Source: UBA1723 sp045641625 (GTDB lineage: Bacteria; Bacteroidota; Bacteroidia; Bacteroidales; Paludibacteraceae). From it: a DNA stretch of 64,000 nt. The position numbers were made by a program, and so were the translations under genes. Shown piece by piece: positions 45,055 through 51,642 of the stretch (its first letter is position 1; every line of letters starts with the position of its first letter). The notes beneath the pieces were generated by a model. The model was not told where the DNA came from. It did no database searches and was given only the letters and a program-made list of their open reading frames with translations. The stretch spans positions 54,817 to 118,816 of the forward strand of contig JAZUHH010000003.1 in the NCBI GenBank assembly GCA_045641625.1. Direction: 5' to 3'.

Positions 45055-45552
45055 ATTCTCATTTTGGGTTGGCAAATACTGAGGATTCTCTTTCTTAGGG
45101 TCTTCCTTTTCGCTCTTCGTCATGCTCGTGGTTTCATTCCCGTCTGGCTCCACGAACAGGTCATCGCCGTTGCCATATTTCTTCTGTGGTTGGTACAGCT
45201 TTATTATTGTGCGTGCAAGTAATAGCAGCCTGACTGCAACTAAACCCAATGGTATCCATAGTCGAAAAATAACTAAAAAAAGCATAGGGCAGAGGTAAAG
45301 GTGTATTTTAAATACGGTAGCGTATTTTTTGGACTGTCTGTAATATTCGTTTAAAAGCATTTTAAGGCCGGTGTATATCGCAGCACACCCCGAACCTACA
45401 AATAGAAAAACAAACCATTGTTTTTCCCATTTCCAAAATGGCTCTAATAATCGTATTGAAAGGTATATTGTGCATACCAAAACTCCTATAATATAGATTT
45501 TGTGTATATGTTTTATCTCTTGGTCAATCTCTTCGCTAAATCTATTATCCAT
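45040..45552 (-). CDS. Array membrane protein, paralogue A
   Basis: A 170-residue protein with about four predicted membrane helices (roughly residues 20-35, 45-62, 85-105, 105-118) and a hydrophilic C-terminal tail starting at YQPQKKYGNGDDLF. It is the last gene of the J-domain array. The second half is almost identical at DNA level to the upstream paralogue (45545-46051), while the N-terminal halves differ. Start overlaps the previous stop by 8 bp. No known family recognised. Confidence 0.8.
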   Translation of the reverse strand: MDNRFSEEIDQEIKHIHKIYIIGVLVCTIYLSIRLLEPFWKWEKQWFVFLFVGSGCAAIYTGLKMLLNEYYRQSKKYATVFKIHLYLCPMLFLVIFRLWIPLGLVAVRLLLLARTIIKLYQPQKKYGNGDDLFVEPDGNETTSMTKSEKEDPKKENPQYLPTQNENKKNR

Positions 45553-46051
45553 TTTTATGCTTTTTAAACCTAGTTTTTCGCGTCTTTAGTATCGGAAGAT
45601 TTTCGTCACTACTATCTTCATTCTCGCTCTTTGTCATGCTCGTGGTTTCATTCCCGTCCGGCTCCACGAACAGGTCATCGCCGTTGCCATATTTCTTCTG
45701 TGGTTGGTACAGCTTTATTATTGTGCGTGCAAGTAATAGCAGCCTGACTGAAGCCAACCCAAGTAATATCCATAGTTTACAGATGTAGAACATAGAAAAG
45801 AGAAAGAGGTAAAGGTGTATCTTAAATACTGTGACGAACTTCTTGGAATTTCTATAATATCTTTTAGAAAAAAGTGATGAAGCAAATATTGTTAGAAATA
45901 TCATAGAGTTTCCACATAGTACTAAGAAACATTCCTTTTCCCATTCCCAAATCGGTTTGTTACCTATCGATGCTACTGGTATTCCTATAATAATGGCAAG
46001 AATATAGAGATAATTTAGATCTTTGATGTCTTTGTCAATTCTTTTATCCAT
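45545..46051 (-). CDS. Array membrane protein, paralogue B
   Basis: A 168-residue protein with the same layout as the next gene: helices to about residue 118, then the shared tail DLFVEPDGNETTSMTKSE and a basic end (FKKHKNG). The EWEKE...F region after the first helix also matches the paralogue (KWEKQ...F). The 126-bp segment encoding the last helix and tail is nearly identical in both copies. It follows the 156-residue J-domain gene after 13 bp. Function unknown. Confidence 0.8.
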   Translation of the reverse strand: MDKRIDKDIKDLNYLYILAIIIGIPVASIGNKPIWEWEKECFLVLCGNSMIFLTIFASSLFSKRYYRNSKKFVTVFKIHLYLFLFSMFYICKLWILLGLASVRLLLLARTIIKLYQPQKKYGNGDDLFVEPDGNETTSMTKSENEDSSDENLPILKTRKTRFKKHKNG

Positions 46052-46064
46052 TTTTTCCTCCTCA

Positions 46065-46535
46065 TTACTTCATGCCTCTGTGTTGGCAGATCATGTCGTA
46101 TGCCTTGTTTATCTCCTTAGTTTTCTCCTCAGCTCTATGTATGGCTTGCTCTCCGTCCTGAATGAACCGGTCAGGATGCCACCTCTTGACGAGCTTTTTG
46201 TATGCGTCTTTGATGTCTGTGCCCAAAATAACGGTCTCTTCTTCCTGGATAATATATTCTGCTTCACTGACTTCTTCCTGGGTGTCATCTTCCTCTTCTG
46301 TGTCTATCGAGAATATGGCAACAAGGAATAATATGATTCCCAATAGCATATAGAACAGAGCCTTCTTGATGTTCTTTACAAAATTTGAAGCCTCTTCCGA
46401 GTTGTAGTTGCCATAGCTTTCTCCCTTCAGTTTGTCGGAGTTGTCCCCTTTTGTGCCCGCTGATTTGTCTTTTCCTGTGGTTGAAAGTGCGATGTATTCG
46501 TCTATCACTTCAACCTTGTCGTTATCCTGCTTCAT
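46065..46535 (-). CDS. Array J-domain protein with central membrane helix
   Basis: A 156-residue protein. A hydrophilic N-terminal region (~1-55) precedes one membrane helix (ALFYMLLGIILFLVAIF, ~58-75), an acidic linker (EEEDDTQEEVSEAE) and a C-terminal J-domain with IKDAYKKLVKRWHPDRF and KEINKAYDMICQHRGMK. Helix I of the J-domain, normally YxxLG, is not clearly recognisable, but helix II, HPD and helix III are. The 3' 132 bp are nearly identical to the 187-residue J-domain gene upstream. No TerB-like domain. Confidence 0.85.
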   Translation of the reverse strand: MKQDNDKVEVIDEYIALSTTGKDKSAGTKGDNSDKLKGESYGNYNSEEASNFVKNIKKALFYMLLGIILFLVAIFSIDTEEEDDTQEEVSEAEYIIQEEETVILGTDIKDAYKKLVKRWHPDRFIQDGEQAIHRAEEKTKEINKAYDMICQHRGMK

Positions 46536-46564
46536 AAATTTAGCCGTTTAATATATTGTTAGTC

Positions 46565-47032
46565 TCACTCTTTGTTCTCAGCACCACATTTAGCATAGTA
46601 ATTGGTATAGTTTTTCCAAGTAAAACTCCATAATTGCTTGCTGTTATGTTCAACCAGGATACCTTCCAATCTGAATATGTCATCCCTCAGTTTGTTCATT
46701 GTTTTCTCGTAAATAGGGTCGTATTCATTTTCTCTTGAGCAAGTTACCGCAAATACAAGAATGTAGGTGACTAGTTCTTCTTCTGTATTGATCTCCTTCT
46801 TTAATAACCTTTCCATAGTATGGACCAAAGAATCTGAGTGAGGGCTATGTATTATGGTCTTGCCTGGTTCCGAACTTACGGGTTCTTCGACTGTGGGATA
46901 GACAGTTTCCTCTTCAGCTGTAACTATATGCTCCTGTTTGTTGTCCGGCACGGATGCAGTATTCTCCTCTTTGGGAGAAAATATGAGGAGAGCTATCCAT
47001 AAAGCAATTATTATATAGACTAAGTATTTCAT
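46565..47032 (-). CDS. Array protein with N-terminal membrane anchor
   Basis: A 155-residue protein with an N-terminal helix (MKYLVYIIIALWIALLIFS), an acidic linker and a helical C-terminal domain (~70-150) containing two Cys. The anchor closely resembles that of the 40-residue protein at 47228-47350 (MKNIAYIIVIAWVAILLLYT), which suggests shared origin. No recognised domain. It sits 29 bp upstream of the 156-residue J-domain gene and 16 bp after the 57-residue ORF. Confidence 0.75.
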   Translation of the reverse strand: MKYLVYIIIALWIALLIFSPKEENTASVPDNKQEHIVTAEEETVYPTVEEPVSSEPGKTIIHSPHSDSLVHTMERLLKKEINTEEELVTYILVFAVTCSRENEYDPIYEKTMNKLRDDIFRLEGILVEHNSKQLWSFTWKNYTNYYAKCGAENKE

Positions 47033-47048
47033 CAGTTGTTGTTTTTTC

Positions 47049-47222
47049 TTATCTGTTTTTTGTTTTTAGTCTGTGCGCAAATTCTATATAGGCAGAAGTT
47101 ATTTCAGAGTCCAACTCATTTTTCTTGTTCTTGCCTAGTTTGTCCTCAAGATGAGCTACGTTAGAAATGAGTATGTTTAGCGCAGTTACATAAATATCGT
47201 CGTATTCCTGCGCTTCTTCCAT
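47049..47222 (-). CDS. Very small soluble ORF in the J-domain array
   Basis: A 57-codon frame starting MEEAQEYDDIYVTALNIL and ending HRLKTKNR, predicted to be helical and charged. It begins 5 bp after the stop of the 40-residue ORF and ends 16 bp before the next gene, so spacing matches the rest of the operon. Length and helix pattern recall the C-terminal helices of the neighbouring 155-residue protein, but I could not show homology. Confidence 0.55.
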   Translation of the reverse strand: MEEAQEYDDIYVTALNILISNVAHLEDKLGKNKKNELDSEITSAYIEFAHRLKTKNR

Positions 47223-47227
47223 TATTA

Positions 47228-47350
47228 TCAGTTACGCTCTCTTGTGCAGAGTGTCTCGTTATACTCCGGAGTGCTGGTTGTCTTCGTCTTGGTGTAGAGC
47301 AACAAGATCGCCACCCATGCGATAACGATTATGTAAGCTATGTTTTTCAT
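47228..47350 (-). CDS. Very small single-helix membrane ORF in the J-domain array
   Basis: A 40-codon frame: one membrane helix (MKNIAYIIVIAWVAILLLYT) and a short polar tail ending ETLCTRERN. The start lies 5 bp after the stop of the 187-residue J-domain gene. The anchor resembles that of the 155-residue array protein. The 40- and 57-residue ORFs together look like a split or shortened version of that protein. Confidence 0.55.
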   Translation of the reverse strand: MKNIAYIIVIAWVAILLLYTKTKTTSTPEYNETLCTRERN

Positions 47351-47355
47351 TGGAC

Positions 47356-47919
47356 CTATTTGATTCCTCTGGCTTTACAGATCAAGTCGTATGCCTTGTT
47401 TATCTCCTTAGTTTTCTCCTCAGCTCTGTGAACGGCTTGCTCTCCGTCCTGAATGAACCGGTCAGGATGCCACCTCTTGACGAGCTTTTTGTATGCGTCT
47501 TTGATGTCTTCGTCTGATTCGGTCTCGACAACACCAAATGTCATGTATGCATCCAGCAGGGCAAAGTTTGTAGTGCTTTGCCAGGTCTGCTGCTGCTCGT
47601 TAGAATGCCATTTCTTCCTTCCGTAGTGGTCACGATACCAGTAGCCGTTTCCCTGTTGGCTTTCGTTCTCTTGCTTGGCTTGCTGTTTAGCCTGTTTCTC
47701 AGCCTGTTGTTGTTCTCGCTCAACTTCTTCTTTTCTCTTGAAAATTTCGGCAATTGTAAATTTCATGGAAATGGCAAAGACTATGTAGAATATTATTAAA
47801 AATATCCTCCAATTACTTTCTGCAGCACTTAACATTACCGAAGCATGAACGGCAATAAAAACATATACAAATATGTATGCTGTTGTTTTATTCATTATTG
47901 TTGATGATGTTTCAATCAA
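47356..47919 (-). CDS. Array J-domain protein with GYWxRD motif
   Basis: A 187-residue protein. Two N-terminal membrane helices (~10-30 and ~38-55) are followed by a Glu/Gln/Lys-rich coiled-coil linker (~62-90), the short aromatic motif GYWYRDHYGRKKWH and a C-terminal J-domain (AYMTFGVVETESDEDIKDA, then RWHPDRF). The DNA of the J-domain is nearly identical to that of the 156-residue gene. Start may be the first ATG (47919) or that at 47895; the first overlaps the upstream stop by 8 bp. Confidence 0.85.
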   Translation of the reverse strand: MIETSSTIMNKTTAYIFVYVFIAVHASVMLSAAESNWRIFLIIFYIVFAISMKFTIAEIFKRKEEVEREQQQAEKQAKQQAKQENESQQGNGYWYRDHYGRKKWHSNEQQQTWQSTTNFALLDAYMTFGVVETESDEDIKDAYKKLVKRWHPDRFIQDGEQAVHRAEEKTKEINKAYDLICKARGIK

Positions 47920-48448
47920 TACATGTGCAGTGGACTATGTAGAAGAATGTCAAGTCCAGAATTATAGTCGCCCAAGTCAGGGTTTGCCAGAAGATGCTGC
48001 TGATATTAACACTGAGCCTTGATCCAGGGTTATAGAATAGTTTCTTGTCGCTGTTTTTCATTCTCAAGCCGTGATCCTTGATCCTTTGGTCTATCTCATC
48101 CCTTGTTACGCCTTCCTCCTCAATAACTTGTTCTATATCCCCAATAATTTCAAGGTCTTTCTTCTTGCCGAGACTAACCAGGAATGACGTGAACAAGCCA
48201 AGAATAAAAATCGCGGGAAAGACCACATACTGCCACTTGTTGAGGAACCATAGCCATTCCCCGAGCTCCCAGTCTCTGCATGGACTCTCGTTGTAGGTGC
48301 AGTACACCACCAGTCCGCACAATGAGATGCCGAAGACAATGGCAAGTATTTTGTAAATCAAGTTGTCAAAAGGCTCAACTGCCGCATATATCGTATATGC
48401 CATTATAAGTGTGCCTAAGCCAAGTGCGAATAAAAGTATCTCAATCAT
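47912..48448 (-). CDS. Array multi-pass membrane protein without J-domain
   Basis: A 178-residue protein with three N-terminal helices (~5-22, ~30-48, ~72-92), a cytoplasmic-type charged segment with IGDIEQVIEEEGVTRDEIDQ, and a C-terminal helix (~155-172). No family recognised. It lies between two J-domain genes and overlaps the downstream one by 8 bp. Confidence 0.78.
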   Translation of the reverse strand: MIEILLFALGLGTLIMAYTIYAAVEPFDNLIYKILAIVFGISLCGLVVYCTYNESPCRDWELGEWLWFLNKWQYVVFPAIFILGLFTSFLVSLGKKKDLEIIGDIEQVIEEEGVTRDEIDQRIKDHGLRMKNSDKKLFYNPGSRLSVNISSIFWQTLTWATIILDLTFFYIVHCTCID

Positions 48449-48503
48449 AGTATCCGAAATGTTGTTTGCCTGTCTAAATTTAGTTAGTTTTGTCGTTGCC
48501 GCA

Positions 48504-49292
48504 TCAGCTCTGCATGGCCCTGCTTATGGTCTCGTATGCCTGGTTGATCTCCTTGCACTTCTCCGTAGCCATACGCACGGCGTTCTCGCCCTGGGATGAG
48601 TATAGGTCGGGATGGAATCTCTTGAGCAAGGTGCGCTTCTGGCTCTCCAGCATTTTCTTAGTGCAGTTGTGAGAAAGCCCAAGAACTGAATATGCCCGGC
48701 TGAGCTCGGACGGTGCGGAACTGAACGCCCTCGACTGGTTGCTGTTCCTGCCCGACTGATGGCTCTGACTTGACTGATGGCTCTGGTTTTTGAAGATGTA
48801 TATTCTTGCCCTGACTCTGTTCCCGTATATTTTGTTGAACCTCTCGAGGGTGCTGTCTGACAGCTTCATTCTGCCCATTACAGCCTCATACAGAGCTTTC
48901 TGCTCGCTGTTGCCTCCGTCATATTCGACTATTGCTCTCAGTACCAGGTATAGGTTCCTGTTTGACTTGAAGTCGTCGAATATCGGCTTGTCCATGAACG
49001 AGTCATCCACCTTACTTTTGAACAGTCTTTCCATGTTTGTGCCTGTAGAGAAGCTGTTGTAGTAGGATTGTTCAGTTTCGCTTTTTATGGCGCTGTATGC
49101 TATCTTGACAAGGTATTTCCTGGAAGTCGAGTCGTTCCACGAGCTGGAGAGCTGGCACATCCTGATAATGAGCTGTTTCCTGGCATTCAGGCTTTTCAAG
49201 TCGTTCCATCTTTCCCCTATCATGCTGATGACAAAGAGTATCAGTATGACCGATCCGAATATAATGGCAATTATATCAAAAATCTGGTTCAT
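48504..49292 (-). CDS. Array J-domain protein with TerB-like middle region
   Basis: A 262-residue protein: one N-terminal membrane helix (~7-25), a helical region (~30-160) whose LYLVLRAIVEYDGGNSEQKA segment recalls one half of a TerB domain, a Ser/Gln/His repeat linker (QSHQSSQSHQSG) and a C-terminal J-domain. The J-domain reads AYSVLGLSHNCTKKML then LLKRFHPDLYSSQG. Starts 12 bp after the 373-residue gene's stop. The TerB assignment is weak compared with the three larger paralogues. Confidence 0.85.
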   Translation of the reverse strand: MNQIFDIIAIIFGSVILILFVISMIGERWNDLKSLNARKQLIIRMCQLSSSWNDSTSRKYLVKIAYSAIKSETEQSYYNSFSTGTNMERLFKSKVDDSFMDKPIFDDFKSNRNLYLVLRAIVEYDGGNSEQKALYEAVMGRMKLSDSTLERFNKIYGNRVRARIYIFKNQSHQSSQSHQSGRNSNQSRAFSSAPSELSRAYSVLGLSHNCTKKMLESQKRTLLKRFHPDLYSSQGENAVRMATEKCKEINQAYETISRAMQS

Positions 49293-49304
49293 GATGTCCT
49301 GCCG

Positions 49305-50426
49305 CTACTTGATGCCTCTTCTCTCGCAGATGATGTCGTAAGCCTTGTTTATGATCTTGCAGTTTTCAGTTGCTCTGCGCACAGCCGCCTCACCCTGTGC
49401 TTCGTATAAGTCAGGGTGCCACTTGACAAGGAGTTTCTTTCTTGCACTCTTTATCTCGTCATTGGTTGCGTCCGGTTTAACGCCAAGAGTTTTGTATGCA
49501 TGCTCGATCTCCTCGTCTATGTTCGGCCTGTAGCCCGAATTGTAGTTCGAGTTATTGCCCGAGTTGTAGTTCGAGTTGTAGTTCGAGTTATTGCCCGAAT
49601 TGCTTCTGTTCGAATTGTAGTTCGAGTTATTGCCCGAATTGCTTCTGTTCGAGTTGCCATAGCTTCTGCTGTTGCTGCCGTTCGAGCTGTTGTAGCTTGA
49701 ACCGTTGCCATAGCTTGAGCTCGAGTAATAGTCGTCTCTTCGGCTGTGTCTGCGTTCGTATTCGTTGTCGTCCTGGATGTAGGTGTCGCCGTGCAGTCCG
49801 GCTTTCTTCTGCACTCTGAACATACTTTCCAGTGTGATGTACTCCACATCAGTTATGCCCAGGCTGTGGTATATCTGCTTGATAACCTCTTTCTCGGCTG
49901 CTTGATAGACGCCGTCTGCAAAAGCTACCGATAGAAGTTCCAAGATTAGAAGCTCGCAGGTTGACTTGTTGTACGAACTTCTGATTCCCTGGCATAGTTT
50001 TGGGATGTTCACCCTGTAGTCCTTCAGGTACTCCTTGAACTTGTTAAGGGCTATCTTCTGCTGACTCTCTGACTTATACATCTTTTTGATGCTTTCCTTA
50101 ACTTGGTCAAGTTCGCACACCATCTGCTTGCCGTTTGCGTTCATCGTAGCAGCCAAGAGTCTGAGTACATTCTCCCTGTATGTGTCAGACTTTGTCTTGG
50201 TGTAGTTGGTTTTGTTCATGTGGCTCGTAGAGAAAGGGTTGTACCTGCCCTGATTGTCATTAAAGTCGTTTGGGTCGCCCTTGAACGAGTCCGGGTTGTC
50301 CATGAAAAGCTTGAAGGTATATGCCACTATTGCAGACAGGAACAATGCTGCTAAGAAGTTGATTCCACAAAGTCCACGAAAGAATAGTACAGCTAAGAAA
50401 AATACTGTTGTATATGATGCTTTCAT
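49305..50426 (-). CDS. Array DjlA-like protein: membrane anchor, TerB-like, repeat linker, J-domain
   Basis: A 373-residue protein. Two membrane helices at ~5-40 lead to a TerB-like helical domain (~83-200) with AATMNANGKQMVCELDQVK and VAFADGVYQAAEKEVIKQIY. Next is a low-complexity Asn/Ser/Tyr linker (~225-300) built from 13-residue units such as RSNSGNNSNYNSN, and then a J-domain (~305-373) with AYKTLGVKPDATNDEI and VKWHPDLYEAQ. The 39-bp DNA repeats behind the linker could vary in number. 11 bp after the 366-residue gene. Confidence 0.88.
   Translation of the reverse strand: MKASYTTVFFLAVLFFRGLCGINFLAALFLSAIVAYTFKLFMDNPDSFKGDPNDFNDNQGRYNPFSTSHMNKTNYTKTKSDTYRENVLRLLAATMNANGKQMVCELDQVKESIKKMYKSESQQKIALNKFKEYLKDYRVNIPKLCQGIRSSYNKSTCELLILELLSVAFADGVYQAAEKEVIKQIYHSLGITDVEYITLESMFRVQKKAGLHGDTYIQDDNEYERRHSRRDDYYSSSSYGNGSSYNSSNGSNSRSYGNSNRSNSGNNSNYNSNRSNSGNNSNYNSNYNSGNNSNYNSGYRPNIDEEIEHAYKTLGVKPDATNDEIKSARKKLLVKWHPDLYEAQGEAAVRRATENCKIINKAYDIICERRGIK
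49536..49660. repeat. 39-bp tandem repeats in the linker of an array gene
   Basis: About two full copies with 39-bp period (for example 49578-49616 and 49617-49655) plus shorter partial units on the left. They encode the Asn/Ser-rich linker of the 373-residue J-domain protein in frame. Confidence 0.7.
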
Positions 50427-50437
50427 TTCCTATGGTG

Positions 50438-51538
50438 TTAGTTCATGCCGCGAGATCGTGCGATGATGTCGTATGCCTGGTTGATGATCTTTGAGTTCTC
50501 TGTGGCGTTGCGCACAGCTTCCTCTCCCTGAGACTCGAACAGGTCAGGGTGCCATTTCCTGAGCTGTTTCTTCTTGGCTGAGCGAACCTCCTCGTCAGTG
50601 GCTGTAGATGCGATTCCCAAAGTCCTGTAAGCCTCGTTAAGTGCGTAGCTCGAAGCCGAGGAACTGCCATAGCTGCTTCCGCTTCCACTGCTTCCGTTGC
50701 TGCTACCGCTACCGCTATAGCTGTTGTTGTTTTCTGTGCTCTGCCAGTGCTTTCTGCCGTTGCGGTCTCTGTACCAGTATCCTTTTCCCTGTTCCTTGTT
50801 TTGCTCCTGCTTCTTGTTTTGTTTCTCTTGTTCTTCTGCATCTTTCCACTTGTAAGGGTCGTTGTTGATGGTCGAGTCACCATAGAATCCATCCCTTTTC
50901 TTTCTTCTGAATACTGTGACTATTGTTTGGTACTCCTCCTTGTCCAAGTGTAACAGCTCATAGATTTTTTTTATGGTAACAATCTCAGATTTCTCGAATT
51001 CTCCGTCAGCATAGGCTATTGACAGAAGCTCCATGATGATCACCTCGCGGCAAGGAAGCGAGAATGCGCTGTATATTTCCTTGCAGACCCTTTCGACGTC
51101 TATGTTTGTGTTAAGGTATTCCTTGAATTTGCTTAGGGCCTCCTTCTGCTCTGCCTCGGTCTTGTAGTATCGGTTGATAGTGCTCTTAACCTGGTCAAGC
51201 TCGCATACCATCTGCCTGCCGTTTGCGTTCATTACGACCGAAAGCAGCTGAAGGATGTAGTCCTTGAAGACCTCCTCCGTAGGACGCTCCTCCTTGAAGT
51301 TGAAGTTGCCGGCGAACCCGTTGCCGGTAAATCCGTTCATGTTGTCCTCCTTCTCCTTTATCTTGTGCATTCTGTTGGCAACCAACCAGTATGCTGTGCA
51401 CAGGATGAGCATAAACGAAGCTCCATAGGCAAAGTTCCAGCTTCCCAGTCTGTTGCCGTAGAATAACTGGAAGGTGATGATTGCCGAAACTACTGCCAGG
51501 CAGATCTTGAATATTTTGTTGTTCGATTCCATGTTCAA
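50438..51538 (-). CDS. Array DjlA-like protein with GYWxRD motif
   Basis: A 366-residue protein. Two helices (~10-26, ~38-56), TerB-like domain (~90-210) with SVVMNANGRQMVCELDQVK and IAYADGEFEKSEIVTIKKIY. A Lys/Glu/Gln linker carries GKGYWYRDRNGRKHWQ (~235-255), then come a Ser/Gly stretch and a J-domain (~297-366) with AYRTLGIASTATDEEV and RKWHPDLFESQ. It has the best promoter of the array (51566-51596), so it probably starts the main transcript running to 45040. Confidence 0.88.
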   Translation of the reverse strand: MNMESNNKIFKICLAVVSAIITFQLFYGNRLGSWNFAYGASFMLILCTAYWLVANRMHKIKEKEDNMNGFTGNGFAGNFNFKEERPTEEVFKDYILQLLSVVMNANGRQMVCELDQVKSTINRYYKTEAEQKEALSKFKEYLNTNIDVERVCKEIYSAFSLPCREVIIMELLSIAYADGEFEKSEIVTIKKIYELLHLDKEEYQTIVTVFRRKKRDGFYGDSTINNDPYKWKDAEEQEKQNKKQEQNKEQGKGYWYRDRNGRKHWQSTENNNSYSGSGSSNGSSGSGSSYGSSSASSYALNEAYRTLGIASTATDEEVRSAKKKQLRKWHPDLFESQGEEAVRNATENSKIINQAYDIIARSRGMN

Positions 51539-51565
51539 TTTTGGGTTGTTTTACAAATAATGTTG

Positions 51566-51596
51566 CAAATTTACTGCTTCCTTCACTTGACTGCAA
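51566..51596 (-). promoter_or_regulatory. Consensus promoter of the main J-domain array transcript
   Basis: On the minus strand: TTG (51594-51596), 20-bp spacer, TAAATTTG (51566-51573), matching both Bacteroidota elements. It lies 28 bp before the ATG at 51538. Confidence 0.65.
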
Positions 51597-51642
51597 GACG
51601 TAGGGGCAACTTTTTGTGTCTGATTTAACAATTTTTAGCAAA

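Noticed and set aside
46023..46331. 102-codon plus-strand frame opposite an array J-domain gene
   Set aside because: It is antisense to a gene with a clear HPD J-domain and has no promoter or family resemblance.
49536..49660. Possible CRISPR array
   Set aside because: Repeats are contiguous with no unique spacers, and they lie in frame inside a coding sequence.
49496..49849. Long open frames on both strands opposite the J-domain gene, rich in Ser/Cys or Thr/Arg
   Set aside because: They are by-products of the 39-bp repeat in the real gene; composition is extreme and no start signals or homology are visible.
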